Below are positions 49,900 to 62,183 of a stretch of DNA of 64,000 bases, piece after piece (positions within the stretch are counted from its first letter, which is position 1; every line of letters starts with the position of its first letter). The stretch spans positions 37,877,169 through 37,941,168 of the forward strand of contig CM072805.1 of assembly GCA_037013495.1 (NCBI GenBank), in the 5' to 3' direction. A program made the position numbers and the translations under genes. The notes below the pieces were generated by a model, which made no database searches, was not told the origin of the DNA, and worked only from the letters and a program-made list of their open reading frames with translations. The stretch is from Hippophae tibetana. Lineage: Eukaryota; Streptophyta; Magnoliopsida; Rosales; Elaeagnaceae.

Positions 49900-51450
49900 A
49901 TTTACTACAATATTGATAATAATTACATATATTTGTTTAATAAATAAGTTATATATAGCAAAACAATTTTATAAACTTATTTAATTAATATTTTTACTAT
50001 TCAATAAATTAATCCTACACAAATGATATACATAATTTGATTAACTTTAATGAGTAATTTTATTTGAAAATAATTTATATTAATTGACTATTCTTTTTTA
50101 ATTGATATGACATATGATGTGATTTGTACATACAAATTATTAGTTCAAAAAAATATGATCTACTCAAAATTGAATTAATTAAACACTCATTAAATATATA
50201 ATTATTAATTGTATAAATTATCAAATTTAATATAATACACATAATTAAATTATACAAAATAATTATTTGTAAAAATGTGTTTATTATGTAGACATTCACC
50301 AAAAATATAATACATTCATAAATTAATTAATCAAATACTTATTAAATGAACAATCATTAACGATACAAATTGTCTCTTTTAATATAATAAAAGCAATTGC
50401 ATTATATAAAATAATTATTCATAAAAAATGTATTTATTATATATTTTTTTTATATTTATTAATGTAAAAAACTAAAAAAATAATAAAAATGTATTTGTTT
50501 TTTGAAAATTTTTTATAGGTATAAAAATTAAAAAAAGTAAAAATATATTCTTCGTTGACCAAAGCATTCAGATTAAAAATATATTTATTATATGAATATT
50601 TTAGTATTCATTACTATAAAAAATAACAAAAAAAATTTATTATATGAATATTTTTGTATTTATTGGTATAAAAAATTAACAAAAAACACGTCGATTGTCG
50701 ACAAAAATATTCGGATACTACATGAATAATAGACATAATTTTATTGAATTTAATAAGTATTTTTACTTACAAAATAATTTATATTAATTGAATGTTCTTT
50801 TTTAATTGATATGTACGAGATATGATATGATATGGATTTGAAATTTATTAAGTAAAAAAATGATCTATATATGAGTGAATTAATAGAACACTCATTAAAT
50901 AGTTAATTATTAACTATATGAATTATTAAAAATAATGTAATAAAAATAATTACATTATATAATATAGTTATTCATAAAATATATTTATTATAGGTACGTT
51001 CAACAAAAGTATGATATACTCACAAATGAATTGATCAAATACCTATCAACACAAATAATCATTAACTTATGAATTATTCATAATGTAATAAAAATAATTA
51101 TATTATATAAAATAATTAGTCAATAATAAATGTATTTAACATATAAATATTTTAGTATTTATTAATGTAAAAAAGTATAAGAATATATTTATTATATGAG
51201 TATTTTGAAATTTATTGGTGTAAGAATTACAAAAAGTAAAAAAATGATATTCGTAAACCAAAACATTATAATTAAAAATGTGTTTATTAAATAGACATTT
51301 TGATATTTATTAGTATAAAAAACTAACAAAAAATAAAAAAATGTATATATTATATAATATTTTAAATTTTATTGGTATAAAAAATTAAAAAAATATGACA
51401 ATGATCAACCAAAAAATTTAGGCTTTTATATAAAGATATAACAATTATGC
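49900..51450. repeat. degenerate repeat field
   Basis: Words such as TTATTATATGAATATTTT, ATTTATTGGTATAAAAA and AAAATGTATTTATTATA recur many times, with variable spacing, across about 1.5 kb. The pattern suggests an eroded local tandem array or many nested copies of a short repeat. I could not define one unit by eye. Confidence 0.5.
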
Positions 51451-52050
51451 GAAAAAAAACTTATTATATTATTGTACAATTAAGATTTAATTGAAGTTAA
51501 TTTCTCTTAACACAAATATAAACATGATAAAAATAAAATTATTAAAACTTGTAATTATAAAAATGATATTATTTATGTTTATCTCATATTTTTTTATTAA
51601 ATATATCATTTTATTTTGAATTATAGATCTTATACGCTTTTATTATTAAAAACATCTAACTCATAATTTTACTTTAAATGTTACTTAATTAGACGTTATT
51701 TAATTTGAATTATAGCCATTAAAACATCTATAGTGTTGAATGCTTTTTAATTAGAACACATTCAATATTATCGAAGTGTTATTTTTATTGCAATAAGTTT
51801 TAAGGATATATTTTTTTAAATTTTTCAAAAACACTACTTACTATGTGAAAAATATGATAAATTAGGGAAAAATATCCTTAAAATCCTTTAGGTTAGATAA
51901 ATTGAATATTTAAATTCACTAGCTTTTAGACAGTATGCTAGATCGAAGTCTATTAAGTTTTAAAAATAAGATATTAAAAGTATATTTATTTATTTTTAAT
52001 GTCTAATTTTTCATACTTAACATACCTTTAGTGTCCCACATGTGTTACAT

Positions 52051-52221
52051 TAAATGTTTATTATATTTGAAAAATGTATCTAAATATTAATGGACTAAAA
52101 TGTACAACTTACCAAAACTAATAGATAATTTTTTTTAAATGTTTATTATATTTGAAAAATGTATCTAAATATTAATGGACTAAAATGTACAACTTACCAA
52201 AACTAATAGATAATTTTTTTT
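52051..52221. repeat. perfect 85-bp tandem duplication
   Basis: Two adjacent copies, 52051-52135 and 52136-52220, are identical base for base by eye, including an eight-T run at the end of each. Exact identity in fast-evolving intergenic DNA implies a very recent event or an assembly artefact. Confidence 0.9.
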
Positions 52222-53992
52222 AATGGTTTGTTGGTAGACTATATTCTTGTTTTTATTTTTTAATCACATCCAATATCATCTAATAAAAAAATCTCTATAT
52301 TGTATAATATTTTTTAGGGTAAATTATTAATACCATTCTAAGTTTTTTTGAAATAACAAAAGATCACCTAGTTTTTAAAAAGAATGATTATATTTTTTAT
52401 ATCATTATTATTTCTTAACTTTTTAATAAAATTATTTATAATAAAATTAATGAAAGTCATGAAATTTGAGAGATGTTATAATAAAACAATAATATAAGAC
52501 ATATGATTATCTATTTTTTTAAGTTTAAAAGATATTTTTGTAATTTTAAATTTTTTTAAGGAGTTTTATAATAATAATTTTCTTGTATTTTTTAAAAACA
52601 TTATTAGATAAAAATATGGCATAAGATTCGAAATCGTGATCAGATGGTAGATTATGTATTAATTTGACAATAAAACATAAAGCAGCACAATCCAAGTATC
52701 CAACATAGTTTAATACACAGTACAAGTAAACAACTACTTAATTTGTTTTGTTTTGTAACTAATACAAAAAATTTCGGTGCACCGAGTTTACATTTATTAT
52801 TAAGACCCACTCATTTATTTGATAGCTAAGTCTGGAAAAGTTCAGGAGTTGTGGAGTATCCTACTAATTAGATTACTTTGAATTCAGTGTTTTTTATTAG
52901 ATATTAGTTTTTTTTAAATTACATTAACTTTATATTTTATTAGCCTACAACATTAAATTTTAGATGCAATGTCAAGCATTTAAGCAATCTTAATTACTGT
53001 GTCAAGTTCCATCTTCCGTTAACTTAACCTATCTTTTCCATTAAATTTCTAAATGTATACGCTGACTTTAATTTCCAATCAATGCATTTAAACAGATGAT
53101 AACATGTTTTTTTTTATTCAAAATCTAAGCACTGGATTTTGCGTTGGATGTAAGTTGAGATTTGATCTTTTAGTACAATCTAGTAGTTTACATGCTAAGA
53201 TAATTGGATTTTTATTTTATTTTAAGTTATATGTTCGAGTTATATCAATTATTTAGGATTAAAAAATCTATTTATTATAAATTGTAGTGTTATTATAATT
53301 TATATAACAGTAAATTATAAAAATAACATCATTTTAATTAATAATTATTTATTAAATTAATTATAATTATCGGACTTAAATAATTGCGCCGAACAAAACA
53401 CATAACTCACAAATTATAATTAAAAAATTTGAATATAGCAAAAAATGATTAGTAAAACAGAACGGCAAAGTATCGTAGAAGTTTGAAAAAAATAATATTT
53501 AGTCATAGTACGGCCGAACTTTTGGAGGGTAAAATAGTAACTATAAATTCCTCCGTTACCGGTAATCTCTCGTATAACGCCGTATTATTATAATATTTTG
53601 AACGGTATTTTGTACTGAGAATGAGAGTGACAGCCAAAGAAAGACGTTAGCACGGCATGTGGGTGTGGTGGCTATATTGCCATATATTCTTTCCTCTTTG
53701 AAAAATCAAATTTAGAAAAAGAGACAGAGCCACTGTAAGACAAATTCACAATCATATCAAAAGCTTCAATTTTTCTCAGCCTACATTGCGTTATAACTTA
53801 TAATAGCCTTCTCAGAATCATAGTGACAAACCCAACTCAAAATTCCATTTTCATATCTTACTTCAAATTTTTATTTTTATTTTTTCTTTTGTCTCAAGAA
53901 GCCATGCTTGAGAGAGATATACATAACCCAACTTAAAGCTGGCTCATTTTAACTGTTGGTCACTTGGGTTACAATCTTTTTGGAAAGTTCGA

Positions 53993-56900
53993 ATGGAGAC
54001 TCTAGTTAAGAAAAAAGAGAATTTTCAAAAACGAAAAAATGGGTTTGAACCTTTAAGCGGTAACATTTCAGCAACTGAGTCGCATACCGATTCGAGTGCT
54101 GAGTCTAGAGGAAGCAGCATTTCGAGTAGATCAAGTTTAGAGGCTTCGACTGAGGATATGAAAGTTAAAGGGTCGTCTTCACCGGCACCGTTGGGTTGGC
54201 ATATCCGCAAGGCTCATGTGAGTGAAGATAAACAGAAGTCTCATGAGGAGAAATCTTCAAAATTTGGTAAAATTGATTCAAAAATATTAGGTTAGTTTTA
54301 TCTCCCCTATTTTCTTGCTTATTGTGGTTGTTTAAATTCACTATATTTTTGCACTTGATAGAGCCGAGTGCCACTATCTCACTTTTGTTGTAGCTCTAAC
54401 GATTTAAGGTGAATACAGTTGATACTTAGAACTTGTCATGCTTTTCTCTTTCAGAACAATTTTTTTCTTTTGGAAATTACATAACCTTAAAACCTGTAAC
54501 AATAATAATCGAAGTACAATAACATTGAACTGATCTAATTAATTAGAATTCAACATTAAATAAATGTAATTTGTCAGAATTCAATTTGAAAGGCTTTTTT
54601 TGTACTAGAAATATATGAGCTGGATTCTTCCCCTGGTTACAAATTTTAAGGGGTGTTGTTGTTAAGGTTGTTTTTTCTTCTTTTTTTATTTTATTTTTGT
54701 ATTGTCTTGAAGTCTTATAAGCTTTTGAGTGAGGAAATTTATCATACACATGATGACAATTGACATACGTTTTTTTTTGTTGCTCTGTAGAAAATCAAAC
54801 AGAGATCGACATGATGAAAGAAAGGTTTGCAAAATTGCTGCTTGGTGAAGACATGTCTGGGTCAGGGAAAGGAGTTTGCTCTGCTTTAGCCATTTCAAAT
54901 GCCATTACTAATCTCTGTGGTATGCGCTCTTTCTCAATTGGTGCTACTTTTGAATTTATTTAAATTAAGGGAGAAATTGTCCCTATTACACTATAGTGAC
55001 ACTGACATAGTGTGAACATTTTCTTGACGACTTATGCTATATCTGGTTTAATCTGGTATTATTAACTCCTTTATATAACATTAGCTTCCATTTTCGGGCA
55101 ACTATGGAGATTGGAACCCTTACCTTGTGAAAAGAAAGCAATGTGGCAAAGAGAGATGGAATGTCTTCTCTGTGTGAGCGATCACATTATCGAATTGTTT
55201 CCAAATTGGCAAACTTTTCCCGATGGAAGTAAACTTGAGGTAGTCCTGATTTCTTATCAGAATTATACATTTACTATAAGGAAAAGAGCACCAACAGTCC
55301 CATAACTAGAATTCTGTTCTAAATATATGTAATTTTGATATAGTAAGCCTGAGTAGTAATATCCTCATTTCAATTCTTGTTTGTAACTTCTACTTGGGAG
55401 AAAATCTTCATGAATTTTGTTTATGATATTTGAAGTTGACTTGTACGTTGTAAGTGTCATTAGTAAGTGGAGAGTTAAAAATGAAATTCCAAACCTGTAT
55501 GAACAAAACTGGTGATTTACACGATTAGGGAATCAATAATTTATCTGTTTTATTTTCTATGCACTTTGTAGGTCATGAGCTGCAGGCCTAGATCGGATTT
55601 GTTCATCAATCTTCCAGCCTTGAGAAAGTTAGATAATATGCTTATTGTAAGTTATAACCTCACTTGTTTTATTATTTATATAAATTTCTAAATTTATATT
55701 AATTTGACTTTATTTGTTCTTTGTTCATATGTAGGAAATTCTAGATAGCTTCACAAATACTGAGTTTTGGTATATTGATCAAGGAGTAAAGGATCCAGAT
55801 GGAGATGGCTCAGCTTCTTTCTGCAAAACAATCCAACGAGAAGATGAGAAATGGTGGCTACCGGTGCCTCGTGTCCCTGCTGGTGGTCTTAATGAGAATT
55901 CAAGAAAGCAGTTGGAAAATACTCGTGAATGCACCAGTCAGATATTAAAAGCAGCAATGGCTATCAACAGCATTACTTTAGCAGAAATGGAAGTTCCTGA
56001 GTCATTCTTAGAAACTCTTCCAAAGGTGAGAAACCATTAACATGCTAATAATTCTCAATAAATAGATTTAGTTTGCTCATTTATCAAAGTTGAACTCACA
56101 AAGTTGTTTTTAACTTGCTCAGAATGGGAGGGCTTGCCTTGGCGAAATCATCTATAGGTATATTATATCAGATCAATTCTCTTCTGATTGCCTGCTTGAC
56201 TGTCTCGATATTTCCTCTGAACCTGTTGCTCTTGAAGTTGCAAACCGTATTGAAGCATCAATTTATGTATGGCGTAGAAGAGCTCACTCAAAACCTTCTG
56301 CTCATCCAAACCGTTCGACTACAAAGTCATCATGGGATACGGTGAAGGACTTAATGATTGATGGAGATAAGAGAGAACTGCTTGCTGAAAGAGCTGAAAG
56401 CCTCTTGCTTTGCCTTAAGCAGCGATTTCCTTGTCTCACTCAAACTACACTAGACACCAGCAAGATCCTTTACAATAAGGTTGTTCATTTTTTCTCAACA
56501 CAAACATTATTCCATAGGGTATTTTTTTTTTAATTAGAATCTCATACCAATCTCATTTTCTTTTCCCTTCTTAATTGTTTAGGATGTTGGGAAGTCCACT
56601 CTTGAAGGTTATTCAAGAGTTTTAGAGAGTCTAGCCTTCAATGTCGTGGCACGTATTGATGATGTGCTATATGTGGATGACTTGACGAAACACTCAGATA
56701 AATTCTCACGGCATTCTAAACTCAGTGTTATTAATCACAAGAAGGTTTCCCTGCCATACTCGGTGCCTGTCTCAAGCACTACTCCAAACAAAACAGCTTC
56801 TACAACTCCGAGTTTTTCACTGGTGCCTCTAATTAGCCCTGCCAAGGGGCGGGAGAGAACCCCCTTCCTCCACAACAACAATAACCAGAAGCCTCCTCGT

Positions 56901-57062
56901 CGTGGCTCTGGAGTAAAACGAGTCCTAACAAGTTATCTTGGTTTCGACACAAAAGCAAAGGTTTGTGGCAGTGAAAATGAGGTACCCTCCACTCCAAAAA
57001 AGGAAACAGAAAATAGCCAGAGGGATTCACCAGTCCTGAAAAATGGGACTAAGGATCGTTGA
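53993..57062 (+). CDS. ROPGEF: Rop guanine nucleotide exchange factor (PRONE domain), seven exons
   Basis: Exons are 53993-54290, 54791-54919, 55085-55239, 55572-55646, 55735-56025, 56123-56479 and 56583-57062, all GT-AG with matching phases, giving 594 residues. RopGEFs load GTP onto plant Rho-type (ROP) GTPases at the plasma membrane, often downstream of receptor kinases, in polar growth and hormone signalling. The variable Ser-rich N-terminus contains LGWHIRKA. The PRONE domain spans about residues 100-470, from [17 protein letters not shown] through [20 protein letters not shown], the paired tryptophans in [25 protein letters not shown] and [20 protein letters not shown] to [12 protein letters not shown]. 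The variable C-terminus, with [17 protein letters not shown], is the part known in the family to mediate autoinhibition and receptor-kinase contact. The start ATG precedes the conserved N-terminal motif. No defect is seen. The exact paralogue number is uncertain. Confidence 0.95.
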
Positions 57063-57675
57063 GTTTCTGCTTCGATGGTGATAGAATTAGAGAAGGAAAT
57101 TCATTATCTTGGAAATTTAATTCATTGGTTGAGTTCATTTTTTTTATATGATGCAGTGGCAGTTGTTTGTACCTAACTAAAAAGTATATTTCGTTTTTGC
57201 CTGTTTATCATCAGCACAAAAGTAGAATTTGCCTGAAGAAAACTTACTGTAAGATACATCAAATCAAATTTTTATGAACATTTGGATTTATTTGAACTAA
57301 TATCATCCAGTATGAGTGAGTATGAGCAGTAGAATTACATATGATTAAAGTTAGAATTTTTATAAATCTTCACATTCCATGAACTTTTTGCCGAAGGCCA
57401 TCTAATAATCTGCTCTAGTTCTCTCAGCATTGCCATGTGAAGTATAAAATAGCGGCTCAGCTTGAAATACCTAGTTTCTTCGTTATTGCTTTCTAAAATT
57501 CTTCAAGTAATATGTTTTGTTAACTTTTTTTTTTTTTTTTTAAATATACAAAGAAATAGCGCGGAGCTCAAAGTTTTATTTTCATTTTCTTATTTCTGAT
57601 TAAAGGTTGTTCTTGTTATTCAAAACTTTTTTAATTAACTTTATAAATATTTGCGAGCTGGCATTGAATAAAAAG
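57063..57675. other. RopGEF 3' region and spacer to the tRNA
   Basis: The first 200 bp or so is probably the RopGEF 3' untranslated region. A run of about 18 T lies near 57523-57541. Nothing else is recognised. Confidence 0.55.
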
Positions 57676-57747
57676 GTCGTTGTAGTATAGTGGTAAGTAT
57701 TCCCGCCTGTCACGCGGGTGACCCGGGTTCGATCCCCGGCAACGGCG
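57676..57747 (+). tRNA. tRNA-Asp (anticodon GTC)
   Basis: A 72-base intronless tRNA. The acceptor stem GTCGTTG pairs with CAACGGC, with G-T wobble. The D arm is TAGTATAGTGGTAAGTA (A box), and the anticodon stem CCCGC/GCGGG holds the loop CTGTCAC with GTC at 57709-57711. The T arm is CCGGGTTCGATCCCCGG (B box), and the discriminator base is G. CCA is not encoded, as expected for a nuclear gene. It matches the usual plant nuclear tRNA-Asp as I remember it. Confidence 0.97.
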
Positions 57748-57752
57748 ATTTA

Positions 57753-57758
57753 TTTTTT
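57753..57758 (+). terminator. RNA polymerase III terminator
   Basis: A run of six T begins five bases after the tRNA, the usual plant Pol III stop signal. Confidence 0.8.
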
Positions 57759-57759
57759 C

Positions 57760-60700
57760 CAATTTTGAATTTCCTTCAGCTCTTACAGTTTTACCCATCC
57801 TTGGGCGCGTGAAACCGTTCAGTGCACAGCATAATGGTGTACTCTTTGTTTCTCTCGATACAAGGCCTTTTACAAATGACTTTATGGTTGGGTGAGAATT
57901 AAAAGTACTTTTGGAGCTTGTAGATGAATGGTTTGTTTGTTTCAGCTTCCAAAATCTGTAAACGCGCTTTCCTACTTATTAAAAAAAAAAGTAAGGACGA
58001 GGAGTCAGAAAAAAATCGACAGGAAGTTGAAGATTAATTTTTTTTAAATCAATGTTATAAAATGATTTTTTAATATGTTTTAATTTTAAGTCTATTAATA
58101 ATTGACTTTTATTAAAATTGATTTTAAATTTTAAATTTGTTTATAAATTTACTTACTTAAAATTTATTTTTAATTAAAATTGATTGATTTTTTAGACTTA
58201 AATTCTTTTACTATTAAAGTGAAATTATTTAAAATAAAAAAAGTAAAATTTATACCCAAATATATTAAATTAATTAATTAAAATCTAAAATATTAATATA
58301 ATTTAAGTATTAAAGTCTAAAAAATATTAACAGTAAATTAAAAATATTATTAAAATAAGATATCAAATAATATTATTTTATGAGATATATATTTAAAAAT
58401 AAAACTAAAAAATGATTGAATATTATAATTCACATATTGTATGTATTTATTGATAAATATGTTGATTTAATATAATTTATTACACTTTTATCTTATTATA
58501 AACATGAATAATTAAAATAAATAATTATACTATTTAATAATACATATCTTGTTCTATAGAAGATTATTTTTTAAAATATGTATGTAATTTATTTTGAGTC
58601 TAAGTTTTTTTGTTACGTGTGTAACTAATAATATATATAAATATGAACTTGAATACTTAAAAAATGAATAAAAATATAAAATAAAAATTTAAATTATAAA
58701 GATATTAAAGTTTTATTAATTATGTATATAATAATATATATAAATAAAATACATTCGAATATAATTGTTTTGTGAAAAATTCAACCAAAATTACAATCCC
58801 GTGTAGCCCGTACTACCTCCGCCCCTTACCAATACCTAATGGTCATGTCTTAATGTGAAATTTGGTGTTTTTAATAAATGGTTGTTCAAAATGCATTAGA
58901 AAAGTGTTAGTGCGTTGTAGTAAGCCATGAAGTGACTAGTTGAGGTTGTTTATGGTAGTAGGTATCAGCAGAGCACCTGCCCTGAAGTGAATAGTTGCTT
59001 GGTTAGGAAATTATGATTAATTAATGAGGTCTTCATGTTTCATTTTGCTATTGCATCTAACACAACACAATAATCGATAACTGCTTGTTCTACAACTCCA
59101 TCTCTTTTCATTTGAAGCTTAAATTTGAATTATATTGCTTAGTGCATTTCCATTCTATGCAAGCTTAGAAGCTTAAAATTGATTTATATTGCTTAGAGCA
59201 TTTCCATTATATGCAAGCTTACTAGGAATGCTGATGAAGGTTATCAAATTATGAAGAGTAAGTCTCAATTTATGCCTAATTATTATATTTATATTTCAAA
59301 TAATTTATATAGTAAGTATATTTACTTTAAATTTCATTCTAATTAAATTATTCACAATTATCAAAATATCTTGCGGTAACAACAATGTATAATTCTAAAC
59401 ACGTGGATCCCTTGGTGTAAGAAAAAAAATGCATATTTGAGTGACATCTACCATGAGAGGTATTGTTAGTTACTTTTGAATTATATTTTCTATCAATTAT
59501 ATTTATTTTTCTCTATTAAATATTGTGTATTTATTTTTTTAAAAAAATTCACTATTTCTTAAGGGTTAAGTATATTGGGATACATGGTGATAATTTTTTT
59601 ATACAAAATCAATAACATGTATATTTCTAGGATTAAATACATATTTTATTTATAATTATATATTATGTTTGACTTTTTTTATATATATTTTGGTATATCA
59701 TGACATGTATAAATAATATTTAATAAACACGTAAATAAAAGTGATATAAATGAATGTCATTAAAATGACTAAACATAAGCATCTTTTTCATATATGTAAT
59801 AAATATCAATTAGTTGCATACATAAAATTATAATAGTATATGTTATATAAAAATATTTCTTAAATCAATATGGTGTAATACAAAAATATTTAATATATTT
59901 AACTTTAACTCGTGATAATAAAATATCAATATCAAATATTATAACAAATAAAAAATACATGATGAAAAACTTAAAACTAAATCTTTTAAGGTTTTTCATT
60001 CATATCATTGATGTTTATCATATTTTGTTAAACTCTAAATTTTAATTTTATATAATATTATATTATTTCACATTTTATTTTATTTCAAATTTTTAATATG
60101 AAAATTTTAATATATTTTTAGTATTTTTTAATTCATTTTTATCACTGTTACAAAATCGATTCATTTCGTCGATTCAAAAAAATGGATTAAACAAAGGCAA
60201 AAAATATATTTATATTTGTTATTCATTTATTTTTAGCTATTTTTAAATGCACTCTTAAATCATATCTTATTTTTTATGTTTTAATATTTTTGTTTTAGAT
60301 TTATTTTTAGTTTTTAACACTTATACGTATATAATATTAATGATTATTAAATTAATATATATTTTTAAAAGAATGTAAAATAACAACAAACCTAACAAAG
60401 CATTTAAAAATTTGATTAAAAAGATAAAACAGTTAAAAACTGCATTGATGGGAGGATTTTAAATACTTTATGTTTTATAATTTTTGTTATAAACATAATA
60501 TTAAAGTTTGTATATAATTAAGAAGAGTACATTGTAATTATTAACCTATTATTAGATTTATATTATGATATATTTTTTATTTTTAAATATTTAAATATAA
60601 TTATTTATTTTGTATAAAAATCACTATTCAATAGCTTATAAGCGAAAGTGATATGACTCTTTGTCATAACATTAAGAATTTAAGTTCGAATTTTATTATA

Positions 60701-61370
60701 TAATATTTTTTTATTTAATAAAAAATAAGATTTTAATGCTATTTAAAAAAAAATTACTTAATTTTCTCAAAGTATATTTGTGACTCAACTACTACTATTT
60801 TCAAATTTTATTATTTGAAGTATTACGTTATCATATATCTTAGGATATTTAAACAATTATATATACATAGCAACTCCGTAAAACTTTCATGTTTTTTATA
60901 AGATAATATTTCTGTACAATTATGAATGTGTTGTGATGATTGTAAGTGTTGATACCTTTAATTTATTTATTTTACTCAAGTTGGATTTTGTTAGGCAGGA
61001 GGCAAATAAGACGATCTCTATAATGATAGTTTCCCTCCCTCTTTTTTGACAAGAATCTATAAGGATGGATTGAGGTAGAGATGTCCATGTAAATCTTTGA
61101 AACATGTTGCATTGCTGTCAATTGCTAATGAAAAGCACTTTTGTTTTGTGCTCTTCTCAATATGTAATTACATCATTCGCTTACAGTGACCATACAAAAA
61201 GTAAATTCCTTTTTGAATAAGTAGGTTCTGCAACAAAAATAATGCATTTTTCTCCCAAGTGCTACTTCCACCATACATTGTGGGTTTCACGTGTGAACAG
61301 TTATTGTCTTAATTTATTTCTTTAATCGATATCATGCTTTCATTTTCTCACAGTTATCTGAGCTGAATTT
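57760..61370. other. AT-rich intergenic DNA
   Basis: About 3.6 kb without a supported gene. Less AT-rich patches lie at 57770-58000, 58790-59060 and 61000-61300; none encodes a recognisable protein. A 54-bp duplication at 59114-59221 is listed separately. The last 250 bp is the probable promoter of the lipid-transfer protein gene. Confidence 0.55.
59114..59221. repeat. 54-bp tandem duplication
   Basis: GAAGCTTAAA begins at 59114 and 59168. Both copies continue with TATATTGCTTAG-GCATTTCCATT-TATGCAAGCTTA and differ at a handful of bases. Confidence 0.8.
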
Positions 61371-61375
61371 TCGAT

Positions 61376-61383
61376 TATAAAAG
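61376..61383 (+). promoter_or_regulatory. TATA box of the lipid-transfer protein gene
   Basis: TATAAAAG lies only two bases before the upstream ATG at 61385. Transcription should start about 25-30 bp downstream, near 61405. The transcript would then exclude the ATG at 61385 and begin translation at 61424 or 61436. Confidence 0.65.
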
Positions 61384-61423
61384 CATGAAATGTATAGAGT
61401 TGTCTTTGTATATTGCAATTGAA

Positions 61424-62183
61424 ATGGAAGCTTCAATGAAATTCCTCCGTCTTCTAACTGTTTTTCTTGTCCTGGGCATAAGTAGGTTCGATGAGGTTCA
61501 CGGGGCTGGTGAATGTGGAAAATCTTCCCCTGACAATGAGGCCTTGAAGCTCATACCATGTGCATCGGCAACTCAAAATGCTAATGCTCCAGTTTCAAAT
61601 AGGTGCTGTGTTCAGATTAAAAAGATGGGACAGGACCCAAGCTGCCTATGTGCTGTTATGCTATCTAATACTGCTAAAAGTTCTGGAGCCAAGCCAGAAA
61701 TTGCTGTGACCATTCCCAAACGTTGTAACATAGCTGATCGTCCAATCGGTTACAAGTGTGGAGGTTTGTTTTACACATTACGTAAAAAAAAAACCCAACT
61801 TTTATTTCCAGTTTTGACCTAAATAGATATGTATACACATGCATGTTGCTAGGTTAGAAATTTTACCAAAATCGCAGCCATAATTTTTCGAAAGTTTTGT
61901 AACGCGTTCAAGAGCAATTTCATAACTTCTTGAAAGCCTTCCAAACATCAAGAAAGTTATGGAATGTTTTCCTAAAGATTTAAAAATTGGCAAAAGTTAG
62001 GTTGGAAGGCTTTTCGGAAATTCTTCAAAGTTCTGAAAAGCTTTCAAAAAGACGCAAGATCACGCTTTGCAGTAATTTTGGGAAGAAATTGTAAATTCAA
62101 TGCTGGCGTTGTTTTTATTGTTTCCTTAATTTTTCAATTGCTAACACTGCTTATTCTGTTTTGCAGCTTATATATTACCTTGA
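61424..62183 (+). CDS. non-specific lipid-transfer-like protein (DIR1/PVR3-like), two exons
   Basis: Exons are 61424-61763 and 62167-62183, with a GT-AG intron in phase 1, giving 118 residues. The N-terminal MKFLRLLTVFLVLGI stretch is a signal peptide with likely cleavage after VHG, so the protein is secreted to the apoplast. The mature part has all eight cysteines of the family in the order C-X14-C-X14-CC-X11-CxC-X24-C-X10-C, which form four disulphides around a lipid-binding cavity. KPEIAVTIPKRCNIADRP and the C-terminal YKCGAYILP match PVR3-like/DIR1-like proteins. The family binds and moves lipids; DIR1 acts in systemic acquired resistance, but this paralogue's role is unknown. The start at 61424 was chosen over 61385 from the TATA box position; 61436 is also possible. 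The last exon codes for only five residues. Confidence 0.92.
61921..62013. repeat. nested inverted repeats in the lipid-transfer protein intron
   Basis: CATAACTTCTTGA (61921) pairs with TCAAGAAAGTTATG (ending 61961) with one bulge. The inner AAAGCCTTCCAA (61933-61944) also pairs exactly with TTGGAAGGCTTT (62002-62013). The two pairings are mutually exclusive alternatives. The sequence is richer in GC than the neighbouring intergenic DNA. It may be an eroded MITE, a small-RNA hairpin or chance; no known plant microRNA is recognised in it. Confidence 0.6.

Larger units (their letters stand above)
40050..53700. other. 13.6-kb AT-rich tract without genes
   Basis: No gene is supported here. Slightly richer patches at 40780-40930, 44460-44720, 45400-45540 and 46560-46760 carry no recognisable product. 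Features present are microsatellites (41122, 43823) and local tandem duplications (46318, 52051) plus a degenerate repeat field (49900-51450), listed separately. Confidence 0.55.
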
